The notes: generated from the letters alone by a model not told the origin. A stretch of DNA of 64,000 nucleotides from Arcuatula senhousia (GCA_963971305.1 OZ020313.1:18983260-19047259); one strand, 5' to 3'; shown: positions 15,101 through 23,339, counted from the first letter of the stretch. Made by a program: numbers and translations.

Positions 15101-18100
15101 ACAGAACCCAATCTATGCGATGGATCACTTAGTTCCCTTCCTCTGCATTGGAACACATCTTTTGGAAGTTGTGTCATTGTCTTTAAGTCTGGCAAAAATA
15201 TAGCGATGGCTGGACGTTCATTTGTTTTCGTTAAAGGAGAAATCTATCAACAGCTTGTCAATTTCAAGGTTGGCCAGCTTTATCGAGTAACCTTTGTAAC
15301 AGCTCATCCACCTCTACTTGGCGCTGTCCTGGCTAACAAAGAGGGGTATATAGAAATTGCTGGCAAACGACATGTATTTATGGTGTATACTAGGCCCAAC
15401 AAACACGGATCGACAGTAAAAGATGTTGAATGGCATCACCACACATTCTACTTCCGTCTTTACACACCGGAATTTGAAATCTACCTGGGAAGCATGACGG
15501 GAAAAACTGGTATTCTGTTTGACGACTTGCAGGTCCAGGAAACTGTTTTACACGAACATATTGATGACAGTGAAAATGGTAAACATGTTCATGCGCATGT
15601 CATATCAGTTCACCAGTGGTCTGCAATACATGCATCGTGGAGCTTTGTTGATTCAGATAGTCCTATCGTTGATTATATGTGGGCAATAGGTGAGATAGTA
15701 TATACGACATAGATTTTATATGGGAAGTTAAGGTTTTTACATCTAACAAGTATATTTGAAAAAATGTTTTTAGAATATATATACCCTAGAGGCTTTATTA
15801 TAAATCTACACAATTTTTTCCAGATCTTTCTACTGTATTCAACCTTATGAGCCATAGTCTCCTTAATTAATAGAACTGTATAAGTAACATGATGTTTTTA
15901 AAGGTTACACGGAAGGCAGTACTGAAGTCCAAGGGTTTACAAGCGTTGGTCTTAGTAATTTTGCCTACAACTACAACGTCACATTAGCTCATACATCAAT
16001 TATCCATATAACCGTGATTGCTACAAATGCAGCAGGGCTCAGACGCGAGGCTCATGCCGAGGATCTACTTGTTGATTTAACTCCACCTGATATCTTGTTT
16101 ATTTACGATGGAATTGGTAAGCAACGACAGAAAATAGTAAAGGATTTAATAGTTGCATTTAACACGAGTTGTTAATGCATTTTACTTTAAACGCGAATTA
16201 AAGCATGTTAAGAAAATGAACAGTGAATAAAATGTTTTTCACAACTATCAGTACCATGTTAAGAATATGACACAAAATAAGTATAATATTTTTGTCGTCA
16301 CCTATTTGCAATGAAGTATGTTAGTTAAAATGAGATAATAAATTAAACAATTAAAAATGTCTTCTAAACATGAACCCGATTTTTTTTATATTCAGGTTCT
16401 GACTTAGCTGCACAGACAACAGACGAAATATCAGCCAATTGGGAAGTCGAAGATCCTGAGTCTGGTATAGACGTCTGTGAATGGGCAATTGGTAGGTTTA
16501 AAAGTAGAAAATATGTTTTGAAGTACAAGCAGTAGTTCTAGTTACAAAATATCTACTTTTCTAATCATAATTTCCTTTTTTTGCAAATTCAGTTATTTGA
16601 ACCATAAAACGTTTTCTTATCTTCTTTTAGGATATCAGCCTTTCGGAAATGAGATTCAACCATTTGAAAAACTACCCGATGGACTGAAATCAATTTCAAA
16701 AGTATTTCCATCAAATATAGTACAAATGCAAATGATCCATGTGACTTTGAGATGCAAAAACAACGCAGGACTACAATCAACATTATCGTCTGATGGGGTC
16801 AAAATTTCAAATCTCCCGCCAAATACATCGCATGCAGAAATAGAGTTAATGCCACGTTCCTTGACTGAATACAACAGCAGAGGTCATTATCAAGGGGATT
16901 CGTCAACACTGAGACTAAAGTGGACTGGTTTTGAAGATTTAACAGGAATAGACACTTATTTGGTTTGTAAAAAAATAAAATATTGGATGGTTTATCTATT
17001 TTTTCATTAACAAATCATTCCAAAATTCTAGAGAAAAAATATTATTATTAAAATATTACACACAAAAACATTGCAGCTTTTCGAAATTCAAATGAACTCA
17101 TATGAATTTGGTACTATGTTCAACATTCAATATTCAAGGACATTAAGATGATCACATGTAAAAAATAAGTAAAACAGGACATTCCTGAATTATGTTTTTA
17201 ATATTGTAACATCTATTGGCACTTTTTGTTGTAACCAAAGCAACATTTGTTTTATTAAGTACCCTATCGCGGGAAATTTTTGAAGTTTAATATGCCATAA
17301 GGTGCGTGTATGTAAAAAAAAACCGGGGTTTAATTTCCCGGTTTGTGAATATGTTGGAACATGATTTCAATTACTACATTGATATTTTCGCGGGATTGAT
17401 TTTTTCATTTTCAAACGAGCTGTGAAAATAAAACTACAAAGAAAATAACCCCCTATACAGGAACTATTATTAAAAAAAAACTTTAAAGTCTGCAATTACA
17501 ATTTAAGACCAAAAAAATGCTGAAAAGTTCTAAAGACTTTCATTCACTGTTACGTGTAAGAACACGTGCTTTACAGTCAATTCAGACTTCAGTAATGATA
17601 ATAAATGTCTGAACGGGTCTTAATTGAAATTAGAATGTAAATCTAGACACATCTAAACACTTTTTAGTTCAGATATGTTCAGTTTTGGTGATATTAAATA
17701 GCCTTTTTAGACAGTTTAAAATGTTTTTGTTCTATTTTTAGATGACTTTTAGAGGCAACGACAAAACAGTTGACGTAACAAAATCTCTTACGGCCGAAGA
17801 ACAAGACACAGCATATTGTATTTTAAGTGGACTTGATTTGGCTGGTGGCAACTATATCACATCTATGAAAGCTGTAAACAAAATGTATCTACGGAGTTTA
17901 CCAATAAAAGCAGACATCAATGTATCAACTTCCAAACCACAATTAACTGGTACATATTATATGCATTACATATTCCTTTTACTATTCGATGCTGTTTGTA
18001 TGGTTTTCAAAAAGGGTGCATGAAAATCTAAAAAAAATACTGAAACATATATATTGTTTTGTGAGAGTTGTATACATTTATCATAAAATCATGTTTCACT

Positions 18101-18469
18101 TTTGTTTTAAACTTTAACAACAACAAAATTATGAAATTGTTGTAACAGTTAAAAAAATCACTCTTTCAAAATTTATACTTTTTTTCAGACAATCCCAACT
18201 TACAACTTACAATAGACAACCGAACACTGACAGCAACTTGGAAGGATCACTTTATCTCTGATCAGCCATTGTTTTATGAAGTATCTGCTGGTACTACTTT
18301 AGGCGGAGCGGATATCATACAATGGCAGGAAACAAAGAACACCTTTTTAGAATTTATCCTTCCACCAAAGATAAAGAACGTAAAGGGGATCACTGGTTAT
18401 ATTTCAGTTAGAGGTGTTTCTGCTAATGGGATGACCGCTGTTCTTAATGCAGCGATACAGCTGGTATAA
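6..18469 (+). CDS. Gene 1: large extracellular protein of tandem FN3/Ig-like repeats (5' partial, 22 exons)
   Basis: Spliced model: 6-141, 1324-1504, 1694-1970, 2260-2446, 2671-2882, 3605-3837, 4365-4518, 5095-5273, 6015-6098, 6824-6992, 7414-7558, 8183-8301, 12764-12906, 13195-13342, 13648-13851, 14411-14611, 14910-15689, 15904-16116, 16396-16491, 16631-16962, 17742-17949, 18189-18469. All junctions are AG/GT and every phase matches, giving 1,559 residues after a partial first codon. About twelve beta-sandwich repeats share the core W-x-G-F-x-D-x-x-S-G-I-x-x-Y-x-W, followed by NG(V/I)-x-VD-x-SPP linkers. A Cys-rich insert sits in exon 10 and a galactose-binding-like domain in exon 17. No transmembrane segment is visible in this part, so the product is probably secreted; the signal peptide lies off the window. 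The FN3-like assignment rests on the WSGI/SPP pattern and fold logic; I do not recognise a named orthologue. Confidence 0.85.
193..640 (+). repeat. Decayed copy of the hairpin-ended 'AGCTCACC' repeat family in intron a
   Basis: Shares the GTCCGTCGTCGT head, the CAAAAATCTT-CTCTTA-AAACCAC stretch, the internal 'tagagatag..gctgttgcttgctt' unit and the terminal 'gctgagcgattcag' with the longer copy at 41721-43248. Both terminal hairpins are eroded, so this is an old insertion. Confidence 0.7.
721..786 (+). pseudogene. Degenerate duplicate of gene 1 exon b
   Basis: From 724 the sequence aligns over about 60 bp with the start of the exon at 1324, including AAGCTGG-GAGAC and TAGATCATTAC-like blocks. 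It carries in-frame stops, has no usable donor and lies 600 bp upstream of the intact exon. It looks like a dead exon copy left in the intron. Confidence 0.55.
1324..1504 (+). CDS. Gene 1 exon b: FN3-like repeat front half
   Basis: Acceptor tttttaag, donor gtgaga. Phase 2 to 0. Encodes W-R-D-V-F-L-D-T-E-S-G-I-D-H-Y-Q-W-A-V-G, the clearest example of the repeat core, then an H-P-Y-F-L-T-V-K strand. Confidence 0.9.
1694..1970 (+). CDS. Gene 1 exon c: linker plus next FN3-like repeat
   Basis: Acceptor attcag, donor gtaagc. Phase 0 to 1. Begins A-V-N-R-A-N (end of one beta-sandwich), then a P-G-H-V-Y-D-G linker and a new core S-S-Y-W-E-G-F-H-D-P-H-S-S-I. The paired C-E-D-C is unusual for the family. 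Confidence 0.9.
2260..2446 (+). CDS. Gene 1 exon d: repeat back half and SPP linker
   Basis: Acceptor cttcag, donor gtatag. Phase 1 to 2. Contains Y-Y-T-T-V-T-S-C-N strand residues and the linker D-G-V-V-I-D-N-S-P-P-T. Confidence 0.9.
2671..2882 (+). CDS. Gene 1 exon e: FN3-like repeat
   Basis: Acceptor ttgcag, donor gtagat. Phase 2 to 1. Core A-R-W-Y-G-F-M-D-P-Q-S-G-L-D-R-F, ending in V-T-I-K-A-Y-N-K-A-G, a typical last strand. Confidence 0.9.
2883..3604 (+). other. Intron e-f, no recognised feature
   Basis: AT-rich intron. I see no coding sequence, tandem array or inverted termini here. The introns at 3838-4364, 5274-6014 (apart from a short CCCT run near 5552), 6993-7413, 7559-8182, 12907-13194, 13343-13647, 13852-14410, 16963-17741 and 17950-18188 are likewise blank to my reading. 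Confidence 0.5.
3605..3837 (+). CDS. Gene 1 exon f: SPP linker and diverged repeat
   Basis: Acceptor tttcag, donor gtatta. Phase 1 to 0. Starts G-L-S-T-E-A-T-S-N-G with linker V-D-D-S-P-P. The following core is weak (K-W-E-V-E-D-D-E-S-F-I). Confidence 0.88.
4365..4518 (+). CDS. Gene 1 exon g: repeat back half
   Basis: Acceptor atttag, donor gtagag. Phase 0 to 1. Y-T-V-K-L-I-V-C-N-G strand and linker N-G-I-T-V-D-A-S-P-P-T-P-G. Confidence 0.9.
4963..4984 (+). repeat. (AC)11 microsatellite
   Basis: Eleven uninterrupted AC dinucleotides in intron g-h. Confidence 0.95.
5095..5273 (+). CDS. Gene 1 exon h: FN3-like repeat front half
   Basis: Acceptor ttaag, donor gtttgc. Phase 1 to 0. Core L-S-W-L-G-F-V-D-L-H-T-G-I-D-S-Y and S-V-G-S. 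The acceptor has a poor polypyrimidine tract but is the only one keeping the frame. Confidence 0.8.
6015..6098 (+). CDS. Gene 1 exon i: repeat back half, acceptor uncertain
   Basis: The reading F-V-Q-I-F-E-V-E-T and F-V-S-V-W-A-E-N-G fits the family. To keep frame with exon h the acceptor must be the AG at 6013-6014. The better-looking AGs at 5992-5993 and 5999-6000 put the exon one phase off. Donor gtaaat, phase 0. Confidence 0.6.
6258..6600 (+). repeat. GCGGGG-headed repeat with roughly 170-bp units, intron i-j
   Basis: Opens with the small hairpin ccccgccgcaacgcggagcgggg and a GCGTCCGTCC stretch, then two degenerate units carrying 'ggtatgtagctta', 'gtaggggtct' and 'acaagccgactta'. The same unit makes up the arrays at 8935-9280 and 10248-10720. 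Confidence 0.7.
6824..6992 (+). CDS. Gene 1 exon j: Cys-rich insert
   Basis: Acceptor aacag, donor gttagt. Phase 0 to 1. After a normal strand, a seven-cysteine stretch (C-S-A-V-T-C-K-G-H-C-V-C, then two more C-x-n spacings) interrupts the repeats. It is a probable disulphide knot; no named domain recognised. Confidence 0.85.
7414..7558 (+). CDS. Gene 1 exon k: FN3-like repeat start
   Basis: Acceptor tatcag, donor gtattt. Phase 1 to 2. Contains A-A-K-W-H-V-I-Q, the conserved Trp strand. The open frame continues into the intron but loses repeat character there. Confidence 0.85.
8183..8301 (+). CDS. Gene 1 exon l: FN3-like repeat middle
   Basis: Acceptor ttgaag, donor gtacgt. Phase 2 to 1. 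F-E-W-T-A-G-L-T-K-S, then D-M-V-W-H-H-A-G. It precedes the largest intron of gene 1 (4.46 kb), which is filled with nested repeats. Confidence 0.85.
8935..9280 (+). repeat. Roughly 180-bp minisatellite units, left part
   Basis: Two units with 'ttaattgtaggc/tatttgat', 'aggtctgtcgatcat' and 'acgagccgactta'. Preceded at about 8852 by a small hairpin head (ccaagcaacgcagttgcg). The array resumes at 10248, so the retroelement between the halves inserted into it. Confidence 0.75.
9283..9951 (+). pseudogene. Reverse transcriptase fragment (5'-truncated retroelement)
   Basis: An open frame of about 223 codons carries RT palm blocks I-P-M-G-N-N-C-A-P-L-L-A-D-L and the catalytic R-Y-I-D-D-V-L, then S-A-S-Y-L-D-L and a thumb-like region ending in TAG. 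The N-terminal RT fingers and any endonuclease are absent, so it is dead on arrival. The spacing after YIDD (S-Y-L-D-L, L-Y-D-K-R) recalls Penelope-like RTs more than LINEs, but the family is not certain. A second copy is at 46263-46822. Confidence 0.8.
9952..10240 (+). mobile_element. 3' tail of the RT element
   Basis: Non-coding tail with 'ggcaacgcgacgggtgtgct', 'tcccgttcttgttggtgttt', 'cctttcggacttttga' and 'ccccattggtacctctgct'. Pieces of the same tail occur at 23177, 27893, 46855 and 50047. Confidence 0.85.
10248..10720 (+). repeat. Roughly 180-bp minisatellite units, right part
   Basis: Three degenerate units homologous to 8935-9280 and 6258-6600, marked by 'tagcttcaggtaggggtccc' and 'tttctcagcaactatta'. 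Confidence 0.75.
10786..11845 (+). repeat. Three near-identical 358-bp tandem units
   Basis: Units start at 10786, 11145 and 11503 with 'gcactgctggtggagtttaa' and end with 'acgcgcgtcaggcgta' plus 'gtcatttgtatttc'. They differ by only a handful of substitutions, so the expansion is recent. Fragments of the unit are at 8505-8570 and 28443-28490. Confidence 0.95.
12764..12906 (+). CDS. Gene 1 exon m: repeat back half
   Basis: Acceptor ttgaag at 12758-12763, donor gtatct. Phase 1 to 0. Encodes S-M-T-I-R-A-W-Y-N-D-D and linker D-G-V-M-V-I-S-T-P. The upstream AGs at 12740-12743 give an out-of-phase start, so the internal AG was chosen. Confidence 0.8.
13195..13342 (+). CDS. Gene 1 exon n: diverged FN3-like repeat
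   Basis: Acceptor ttaaag, donor gtaata. Phase 0 to 1. P-F-T-I-R-W-D-N-V-F-K-D-S-A-D-I keeps the Trp but not the S-G-I. Confidence 0.85.
13648..13851 (+). CDS. Gene 1 exon o: repeat back half with linker
   Basis: Acceptor tttttag, donor gtctgt. Phase 1 to 1. V-V-G-Y-S-L-S-G-I-H-A strand and linker D-G-I-M-V-D-A-M-P-P-T-A-G-S-V-K-D-G. The frame stays open past the donor, but exon p only joins here in frame. Confidence 0.88.
14411..14611 (+). CDS. Gene 1 exon p: FN3-like repeat
   Basis: Acceptor caacag, donor gtaggt. Phase 1 to 1. Core S-A-S-W-H-G-F-S-D-R-D-S-G-I-T-H-Y-M-W, then a Cys pair (C-V-Q and N-C-D-V). Confidence 0.9.
14910..15689 (+). CDS. Gene 1 exon q: galactose-binding-like domain between FN3-like repeats
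   Basis: At 780 bp, the largest exon and far above the 84-332 bp of the others. After a linker I-D-T-T-H-P-E-P, about 170 residues read like a jelly-roll: N-P-S-F-E-D (strand 1), S-S-L-P-L-H-W, A-M-A-G-R-S-F, I-Y-Q-Q-L-V-N-F, L-Y-R-V-T-F-V-T-A-H, W-H-H-H-T-F-Y-F and I-L-F-D-D-L-Q-V. This order resembles DUF642/carbohydrate-binding beta-sandwiches. The exon ends in a new repeat core (A-S-W-S-F-V-D-S-D-S-P-I). Phase 1 to 1. The domain name is inference. Confidence 0.85.
15904..16116 (+). CDS. Gene 1 exon r: repeat back half
   Basis: Acceptor ttaaag, donor gtaagc. Phase 1 to 1. H-I-T-V-I-A-T-N-A-A-G-L strand and linker L-V-D-L-T-P-P-D-I. Confidence 0.9.
16396..16491 (+). CDS. Gene 1 exon s: short repeat core exon
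   Basis: Acceptor attcag, donor gtaggt. Phase 1 to 1. Only 31 whole codons: I-S-A-N-W-E-V-E-D-P-E-S-G-I-D-V-C-E-W-A-I-G. Confidence 0.9.
16631..16962 (+). CDS. Gene 1 exon t: repeat back half plus next core
   Basis: Acceptor ttttag, donor gtttgt. Phase 1 to 0. V-T-L-R-C-K-N-N-A-G-L, linker I-S-N-L-P-P-N, then K-W-T-G-F-E-D-L-T-G-I-D-T-Y. Confidence 0.9.
17742..17949 (+). CDS. Gene 1 exon u: repeat back half
   Basis: Acceptor tttttag, donor gtacat. Phase 0 to 1. Opens with ATG by chance but is internal. Y-I-T-S-M-K-A-V-N-K strand and an S-T-S-K-P linker. Confidence 0.85.
18189..18469 (+). CDS. Gene 1 exon v: last FN3-like repeat and stop
   Basis: Acceptor tttcag. Contains L-T-A-T-W-K-D-H-F and Y-I-S-V-R-G-V-S-A-N-G. 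Ends A-A-I-Q-L-V then TAA (18467-18469). A cryptic GT lies at 18464, but the AATAAA 400 bp on and the loss of exons downstream support a true end. There is no C-terminal membrane anchor. Confidence 0.8.
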
Positions 18470-18873
18470 GACTTTTTTGCATTTTAGAGATTTTAAGCTA
18501 GCTTCCGTCCATTTTTAAATATTTGTGATACCTTTTCGTATGATCAATTTTGGCAAAATTAAAAATAAACATGTTTTCTAGTGATATCGTATTTTAGATG
18601 ATTGTTTCCTTATATGACCTTGAACTTTTATGATAATCTTTGTTTTGTGGATTTGATATTTTATTTTGTCCAATGGTGAATTTCGTCGAATATTGTCTGC
18701 AATACAATTGTCTATATGTTTCATTAAAACGGACTAACCGAAAAATATTATTTTAATTCTGCATATAATCTCTTTAGTATTATTATTATTTTTAAGTTGA
18801 TTTAAAATTGTGATTTACATCTTATAGTTTTTTTTATAAATTTTAATTAATTTTTGCTACGATTTGTTTTAAA

Positions 18874-18879
18874 AATAAA
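18874..18879 (+). terminator. Gene 1 polyadenylation signal
   Basis: Canonical AATAAA 405 bp after the stop, followed within 25 bp by a GT-rich stretch (gtagttgtgttgtatgttt) typical of the downstream element. Confidence 0.7.
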
Positions 18880-19309
18880 GTTTTCTGTAGTTGTGTTGTA
18901 TGTTTATTTCATATATTACTTATTTTATTACTCTTGCACTCTTTTACTCTAAAAGGCAACAAACTAAATTTCCGCACTTTTAAAATAATGCATGGCAACA
19001 AATAACAAAAATAGATTTTAGTAGTAAACAGTTATCAAGAAATCAGTACTCATAAATTCTGCCTATTTTCAAATATTAGGTATATACAAAAATGCTGATC
19101 CTTCATTTTAACTTGTCAAACATTGTTCATCATAATAGCTTAAACTCATGTAATAATTTATTCATATTGACTGGATATGTGGAAACACATAGATTTATCC
19201 CCTGAGGCGTAGACATGTTTTCATTGTGATGTTGTTGTTACTTGTTGTACCGAGATAATCACATCTCAGTCCCTTATGTCTTACTGTGTTTTGTTTTGTG
19301 TTTTTTACT

Positions 19310-19445
19310 GGAATCTAATATCGCAATGAAATCTTTTGAAATGCCTCTGCAAAATCAGGACCATTGCGATCTTTAATTTTTGTCTTTTTCTCTTGGACAT
19401 CTGCGAGTGATCATCACATTTCAGTACTGTAGTCTTATTAATATT
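19310..19445 (-). repeat. Fragment of dispersed repeat R4
   Basis: Shares 'gaaatgcct', 'tcaggaccattgcgat' and the 'gtcttttctct' stretch with 33470-33665 and the opposite-strand copy 57905-58085. Confidence 0.6.
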
Positions 19446-19475
19446 TCTACTTAAAGGTAAATAACTGAAATCAAA

Positions 19476-19565
19476 ATTGATCTCCCAATTAAAATGTTCC
19501 ATTCAGGTTTATGGGTTTTGATTGATCTCCCAATTAAAATGTTCCATTCAGGTTTATGGGTTTTG
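19476..19565 (+). repeat. Direct duplication, 45 bp x 2
   Basis: 'attgatctcccaattaaaat' starts at both 19476 and 19521, and the two 45-bp units read identically. Confidence 0.95.
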
Positions 19566-19739
19566 AGGTTAGTAAACCTAATTTACCAATATGTTTAATA
19601 TTTTTTATCATTAAAACTCCGATTGTAATAATTTGAAAATGCTTGAAAACATTAGGTTTCTTTCCTTTATCTGCTTATGGCCAAATCATCGGTGCTTGGT
19701 GTGAATTTTCTATTCGAATGTCTTTGGTTTTTAGCTCTT

Positions 19740-20290
19740 TTTCAACACTTTTAGCATTTAAACCTTCCCATGTTTTAATTCAAATGTTGATGATACGATG
19801 CTACTCCTTAAAACATCCATATGCACAACTGCTTTTATACCATTTCTGATATATGTATGGTGAATCTACTACAGTTACCATGTTTTGTTAAACATCAAAC
19901 AACTTTGACTTGCTTAAAGCTCGAAAAGACATTTTGAACCTAAATAGTTGGTGAAAAAAAAATCAGTTGTTTTTCTGTGATACCTTATTTCTTAGCTAGC
20001 AAAGAATTTCAATGTTTTTCTGATCGTAATCCTTGGCTTTTGAAAATTTATTTTCTAGTAATTCGACCAGCTGAGCTAAAAAAAGAACTATGAATTTCAA
20101 AGGTGATATTCTAATAGAGATGCCAAAATGAAATACATCTGGAGTTAAAATAGACATTCAATTTGAGTAAACTAAGTAAAACTTAAAAACTAACACAAAT
20201 TCTGATTCCAGCTACAACTGAAGAAATTAAGACCATTACTTCTTTTATTAAACACTCATTAGAATTGAGAGAAGGAGACTTGTCATAAAT
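19740..20290 (+). pseudogene. LINE reverse transcriptase remnant
   Basis: Scattered in-frame blocks N-V-D-D-T-M-L-L (decayed F-A-D-D catalytic box) near 19780 and L-L-K-A-R-K-D-I-L-N-L-N-S-W near 19910, with stops between. The end resembles the LINE 3' remnant at 46010-46260 ('gaagaaattaag'). Confidence 0.55.
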
Positions 20291-20293
20291 AAT

Positions 20294-21150
20294 TTAGTTG
20301 TACAATTGTAAAATTGAGATACATCCATGATATATGTTGTTCTTTGTTTGTTTTGTATATGTTTTAAGTTCTGTAAAGCTATAACCAATGCGGTTTACTG
20401 TGTTCTTTAATAAAATAAAATACAAAATGTAGATAAAATGATATTGGACGGTAGATGGCAAAGAACTATTCGCCTTTTTAAAAGTACTAGTACATGTAGG
20501 AACTACATTGGCAACTTTCCAATCATTTAGGAATTGACATTGTTGTAATAATCTATCAAATAATATTTGAAATGGAATAGCTGTTTTTGAGGATCTTATT
20601 TTCAACATTTTATGACTATTTATATCTAGGCCAGATGCAGTGTTTTAAATATTTTTAGAATATTTATTATTTCACTTGGATACTATTAATATAGCTATCT
20701 GTTCTTTCGTGAAAGTTTGGGGTTAGTTGATTCTCATCCTCAATTTGAGAAATGGATGAGAAAGACTAATTTAATAAGTCGCATTTTGTTTGTCGTCATA
20801 AACATAATTTTCAGAGTTAAGGTCTGTAGAGTTATCTTTAAGAGGAGAAATGTCAGATAATTCCTTGTTTGATTTTAATAACATCTTCATAATTTTCTAT
20901 TAAGTTTTAGGCGTAGAAGCGCTTTCGAGTATTAAATTATCTAAATTTTCTTCAAACTTTTCTTTTGCCACCTATATTAGATCTTTTACCCCATTTCTCC
21001 GCTGCCTGTACCTCGCCACATCCCTATTATTTTTCGATTTTAGAGAATTTTTTCTAAGTCGGTCCCTCTTTTGAGTTTCACCATGTTCATGTCTCAATTC
21101 AATAGTAAACCAGGATTTATCGCCCTCTCAAACAGCAACAGTCTTGGTCG
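20294..21150 (-). pseudogene. LINE polymerase remnant on the minus strand
   Basis: On the minus strand, from 21150 down, a linker region (K-P-W-F-T, R-D-R-L-R-K-N, A-K-E-K-F-E-E-N-L) leads to K-M-L-K and L-N-D-W-K-V-A-N-V-V-P, the RT block that precedes the palm. Several stops, no palm. The fragment ends at 20294 next to the + strand remnant. Confidence 0.7.
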
Positions 21151-21649
21151 GTAAACTTTCTTTTTTTTATTAGGAATGTTTCAGTAAATAATCTGCACAT
21201 TTCATCAACATCCATATCTGCAGGTAGTTACTGATTCCAATCGGTATTATCGAATAAGGTTTCAAACTTCTTTTTGTCTATTATATTTTATAACCATATG
21301 TCACGTTTAAAAATATCTTTTTACATTGTTTATTTTTTTTCATAAAGTTCTATAATTTTTAATTCGTTTGGTATGATAACGATATTAAAATAATGCTATT
21401 TGTTTTCCTTTCTTTGGCAAGATAATTTTTCATTTCTATGGTTTAATTTTTCATTCAATTGCTATGATTGCATGACGGGAAAATTATATGTCATAAGGTC
21501 AAATCTGAAACAATGGCAGTGATTGGTCGAAAAAAAACGCACCCACCATTGTGTGATAAACGAGTAAAGAACTCTAGAAATCATCCCGGTCTAGCACGAC
21601 GGGACCTGTGGGCCCCAGGGGGATGCTCCAATTGTTGTAGATTGTATAT

Positions 21650-22260
21650 TTGAATTCATACTAGTCGGGTCTAGGACTCTATATTGCCCCGATGTCCGTA
21701 GGACCATTGACCGAACCCCCCATCCCCAAAAAGAGGAAGAAAAACTCTTCTTAAATAATATATTTGGCTTTACATAGATAGGAAAATAGTACCACGAGGC
21801 CCGGTCGTTATCCGCGGGATAGGTTTACATTGTTTAAAATTGTGTATGTTAGTCTGTTTAAGGCTGGCCTAGGATCCTGAATTAGTCTGTAGTCATTTCG
21901 GCTACTGAGAAAGGAAATTTAGGAACCCTTTCTTATGAATAACTAAGCCATTTTATATAAAGGAAAATCACGGAAAAGACAATAGCATAACGGACATGTG
22001 GGCCCCCGCGGATGCTCGAATTGTTTTTAAAATGTGTCTTTCAGTCCAAGATAGACGGGCCTATGATTATGAATTAGCTCGAGGTCTATTGGGCCAATGA
22101 GAATTAAAATTGAAGACCCTTTCTTGTATGTAACTTAGTACTGAATAATCACAAAAACGGCATAGCAATTGCGGATGTGACCACGGGAAAGGTGGACCCA
22201 GAGGATTGTCAAATTGTTTTAATTGAAATTATGTTTATAAAACTATTCAATAAAAAAGTA
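21650..22260 (+). repeat. Degenerate roughly 200-bp repeats paralogous to 30850-31080
   Basis: Repeated 'ccaatgagaattaaaat', 'gaccctttcttgtatgt' and 'aatcacaaaaacggca' blocks. The same blocks recur at 30870-30960. Confidence 0.65.
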
Positions 22261-22335
22261 GTTTGTTTAGTTTGGATTTTCGAGTACATGTAGAGCTTAA
22301 TCGATACTGTAAATTGGGTGTAGGTAATCATCGAG

Positions 22336-22445
22336 TTCAAGTTGTAGTCAGAGTTAGAATTAGACTTTGAGTTAAAGTTCCAGTTACGACTCGAGTTCGA
22401 GTTAAAGTTCGAGTTGGAGTTCGAGTTATTTTTCGAGTTCGAGCT
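22336..22445 (+). repeat. (TCGAGT)n minisatellite, left part
   Basis: Imperfect hexamers based on GAGTTCGAGTTA. Interrupted by the element at 22446-23031 and continued at 23032-23130. Confidence 0.9.
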
Positions 22446-23031
22446 GAAAGGACAAGATATGATAAGAGCTAAATTTGGCCCCCTAATTTACTATTTTTTT
22501 TTAATAATTGAACTTAGGTTGAATTATTCTAGATCAGTTCTTAGATAAACAAGGTTTAATAAAATAACATTAATTTTAACTAAATCATCTTAATTACGTC
22601 ACAGTGACGTCATCAAATAATGTGAAAATGACATTTTTGTGAAAAAATGTTAAAATCATGCAAATTTTGAGTAGTTTTTGGTAAAATTAACTATGAGCCA
22701 CACCGAGTCCCACAAAGATTTTTTTGTGGTTTGTTTCTATATTAAAAACAATTAACTACATAAATTATTATAGTGGTAGTCTGTGTGGCTCATATTTAAA
22801 TTTGCTTAAAACCACTTCAAAATTGCAGGTTTTTTTGCAGTTTTTCATCAAATCACGATTTTAAAGCCACTTTGGGTAACTATTTTAACATCATAATAGA
22901 TCACTTTAAACAAAATAATGCTGATATAGTAAAGTTAAACTAATCTAAAGTATACATCACTTACTTTTAGCTCATTTTAATAATTTCAAAATTGGGGGGC
23001 AAAATTGGGCTCTTATCATATCTTGTCCTTT
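22446..23031. mobile_element. 586-bp inverted-repeat element inside the (TCGAGT)n array
   Basis: Ends match as inverted repeats over about 30 bp (AAAGGACAAGATATGATAAG). Flanked by the direct 5-bp duplication GAGCT at 22441-22445 and 23032-23036. An inner palindrome (tgagccacac and gtgtggctca) lies between. No coding capacity. The array copy at 30607-30757 has no insert and serves as an empty-site comparison. Confidence 0.85.
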
Positions 23032-23130
23032 GAGCTTACTCGAAACAGTGATTTTTATGGCAATAATCGAGTTACTACTCGAGTTCGAGTTGAAGTTCGA
23101 GTTACAGATCGAGTTAGAGTTCGAGTTAGA
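23032..23130 (+). repeat. (TCGAGT)n minisatellite, right part
   Basis: Resumes directly after the inserted element, with the block 'cgaaacagtgatttttatgg' also present (inverted) at 30690. Confidence 0.9.
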
Positions 23131-23176
23131 TATTTATTTTAGCGCAATTTTATGAATGTTGTCAAACACAACACTT

Positions 23177-23262
23177 GTTAGTGTTTACTGGTTTTGTCTC
23201 TGCCCTTTCGGACTTTTGACATTCGGATACCCCATAGGTACCTCTGCTTCTTTTATACTGTT
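23177..23262 (+). mobile_element. Orphan 3' tail of the RT element
   Basis: 'gtttactggttttgtctctg', 'cctttcggacttttga' and 'taggtacctctgcttct' match the tail at 9952-10240, but no RT sequence precedes it. Confidence 0.85.
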
Positions 23263-23339
23263 TAATGTTGTCGCCTTTCAATATACTCATTTATAATTAT
23301 ATGTGTTGATATAATTAAAAACAAAAAAATCTTCATATT

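Noticed and set aside
15759..15855. Minus-strand short frames near exon q
   Set aside because: Shadow of the + strand gene and intron; no motif.
22336..23130. Regular hexamer array considered as CRISPR-like or coding
   Set aside because: Unit is 6 bp without spacers, and the organism is a eukaryote.
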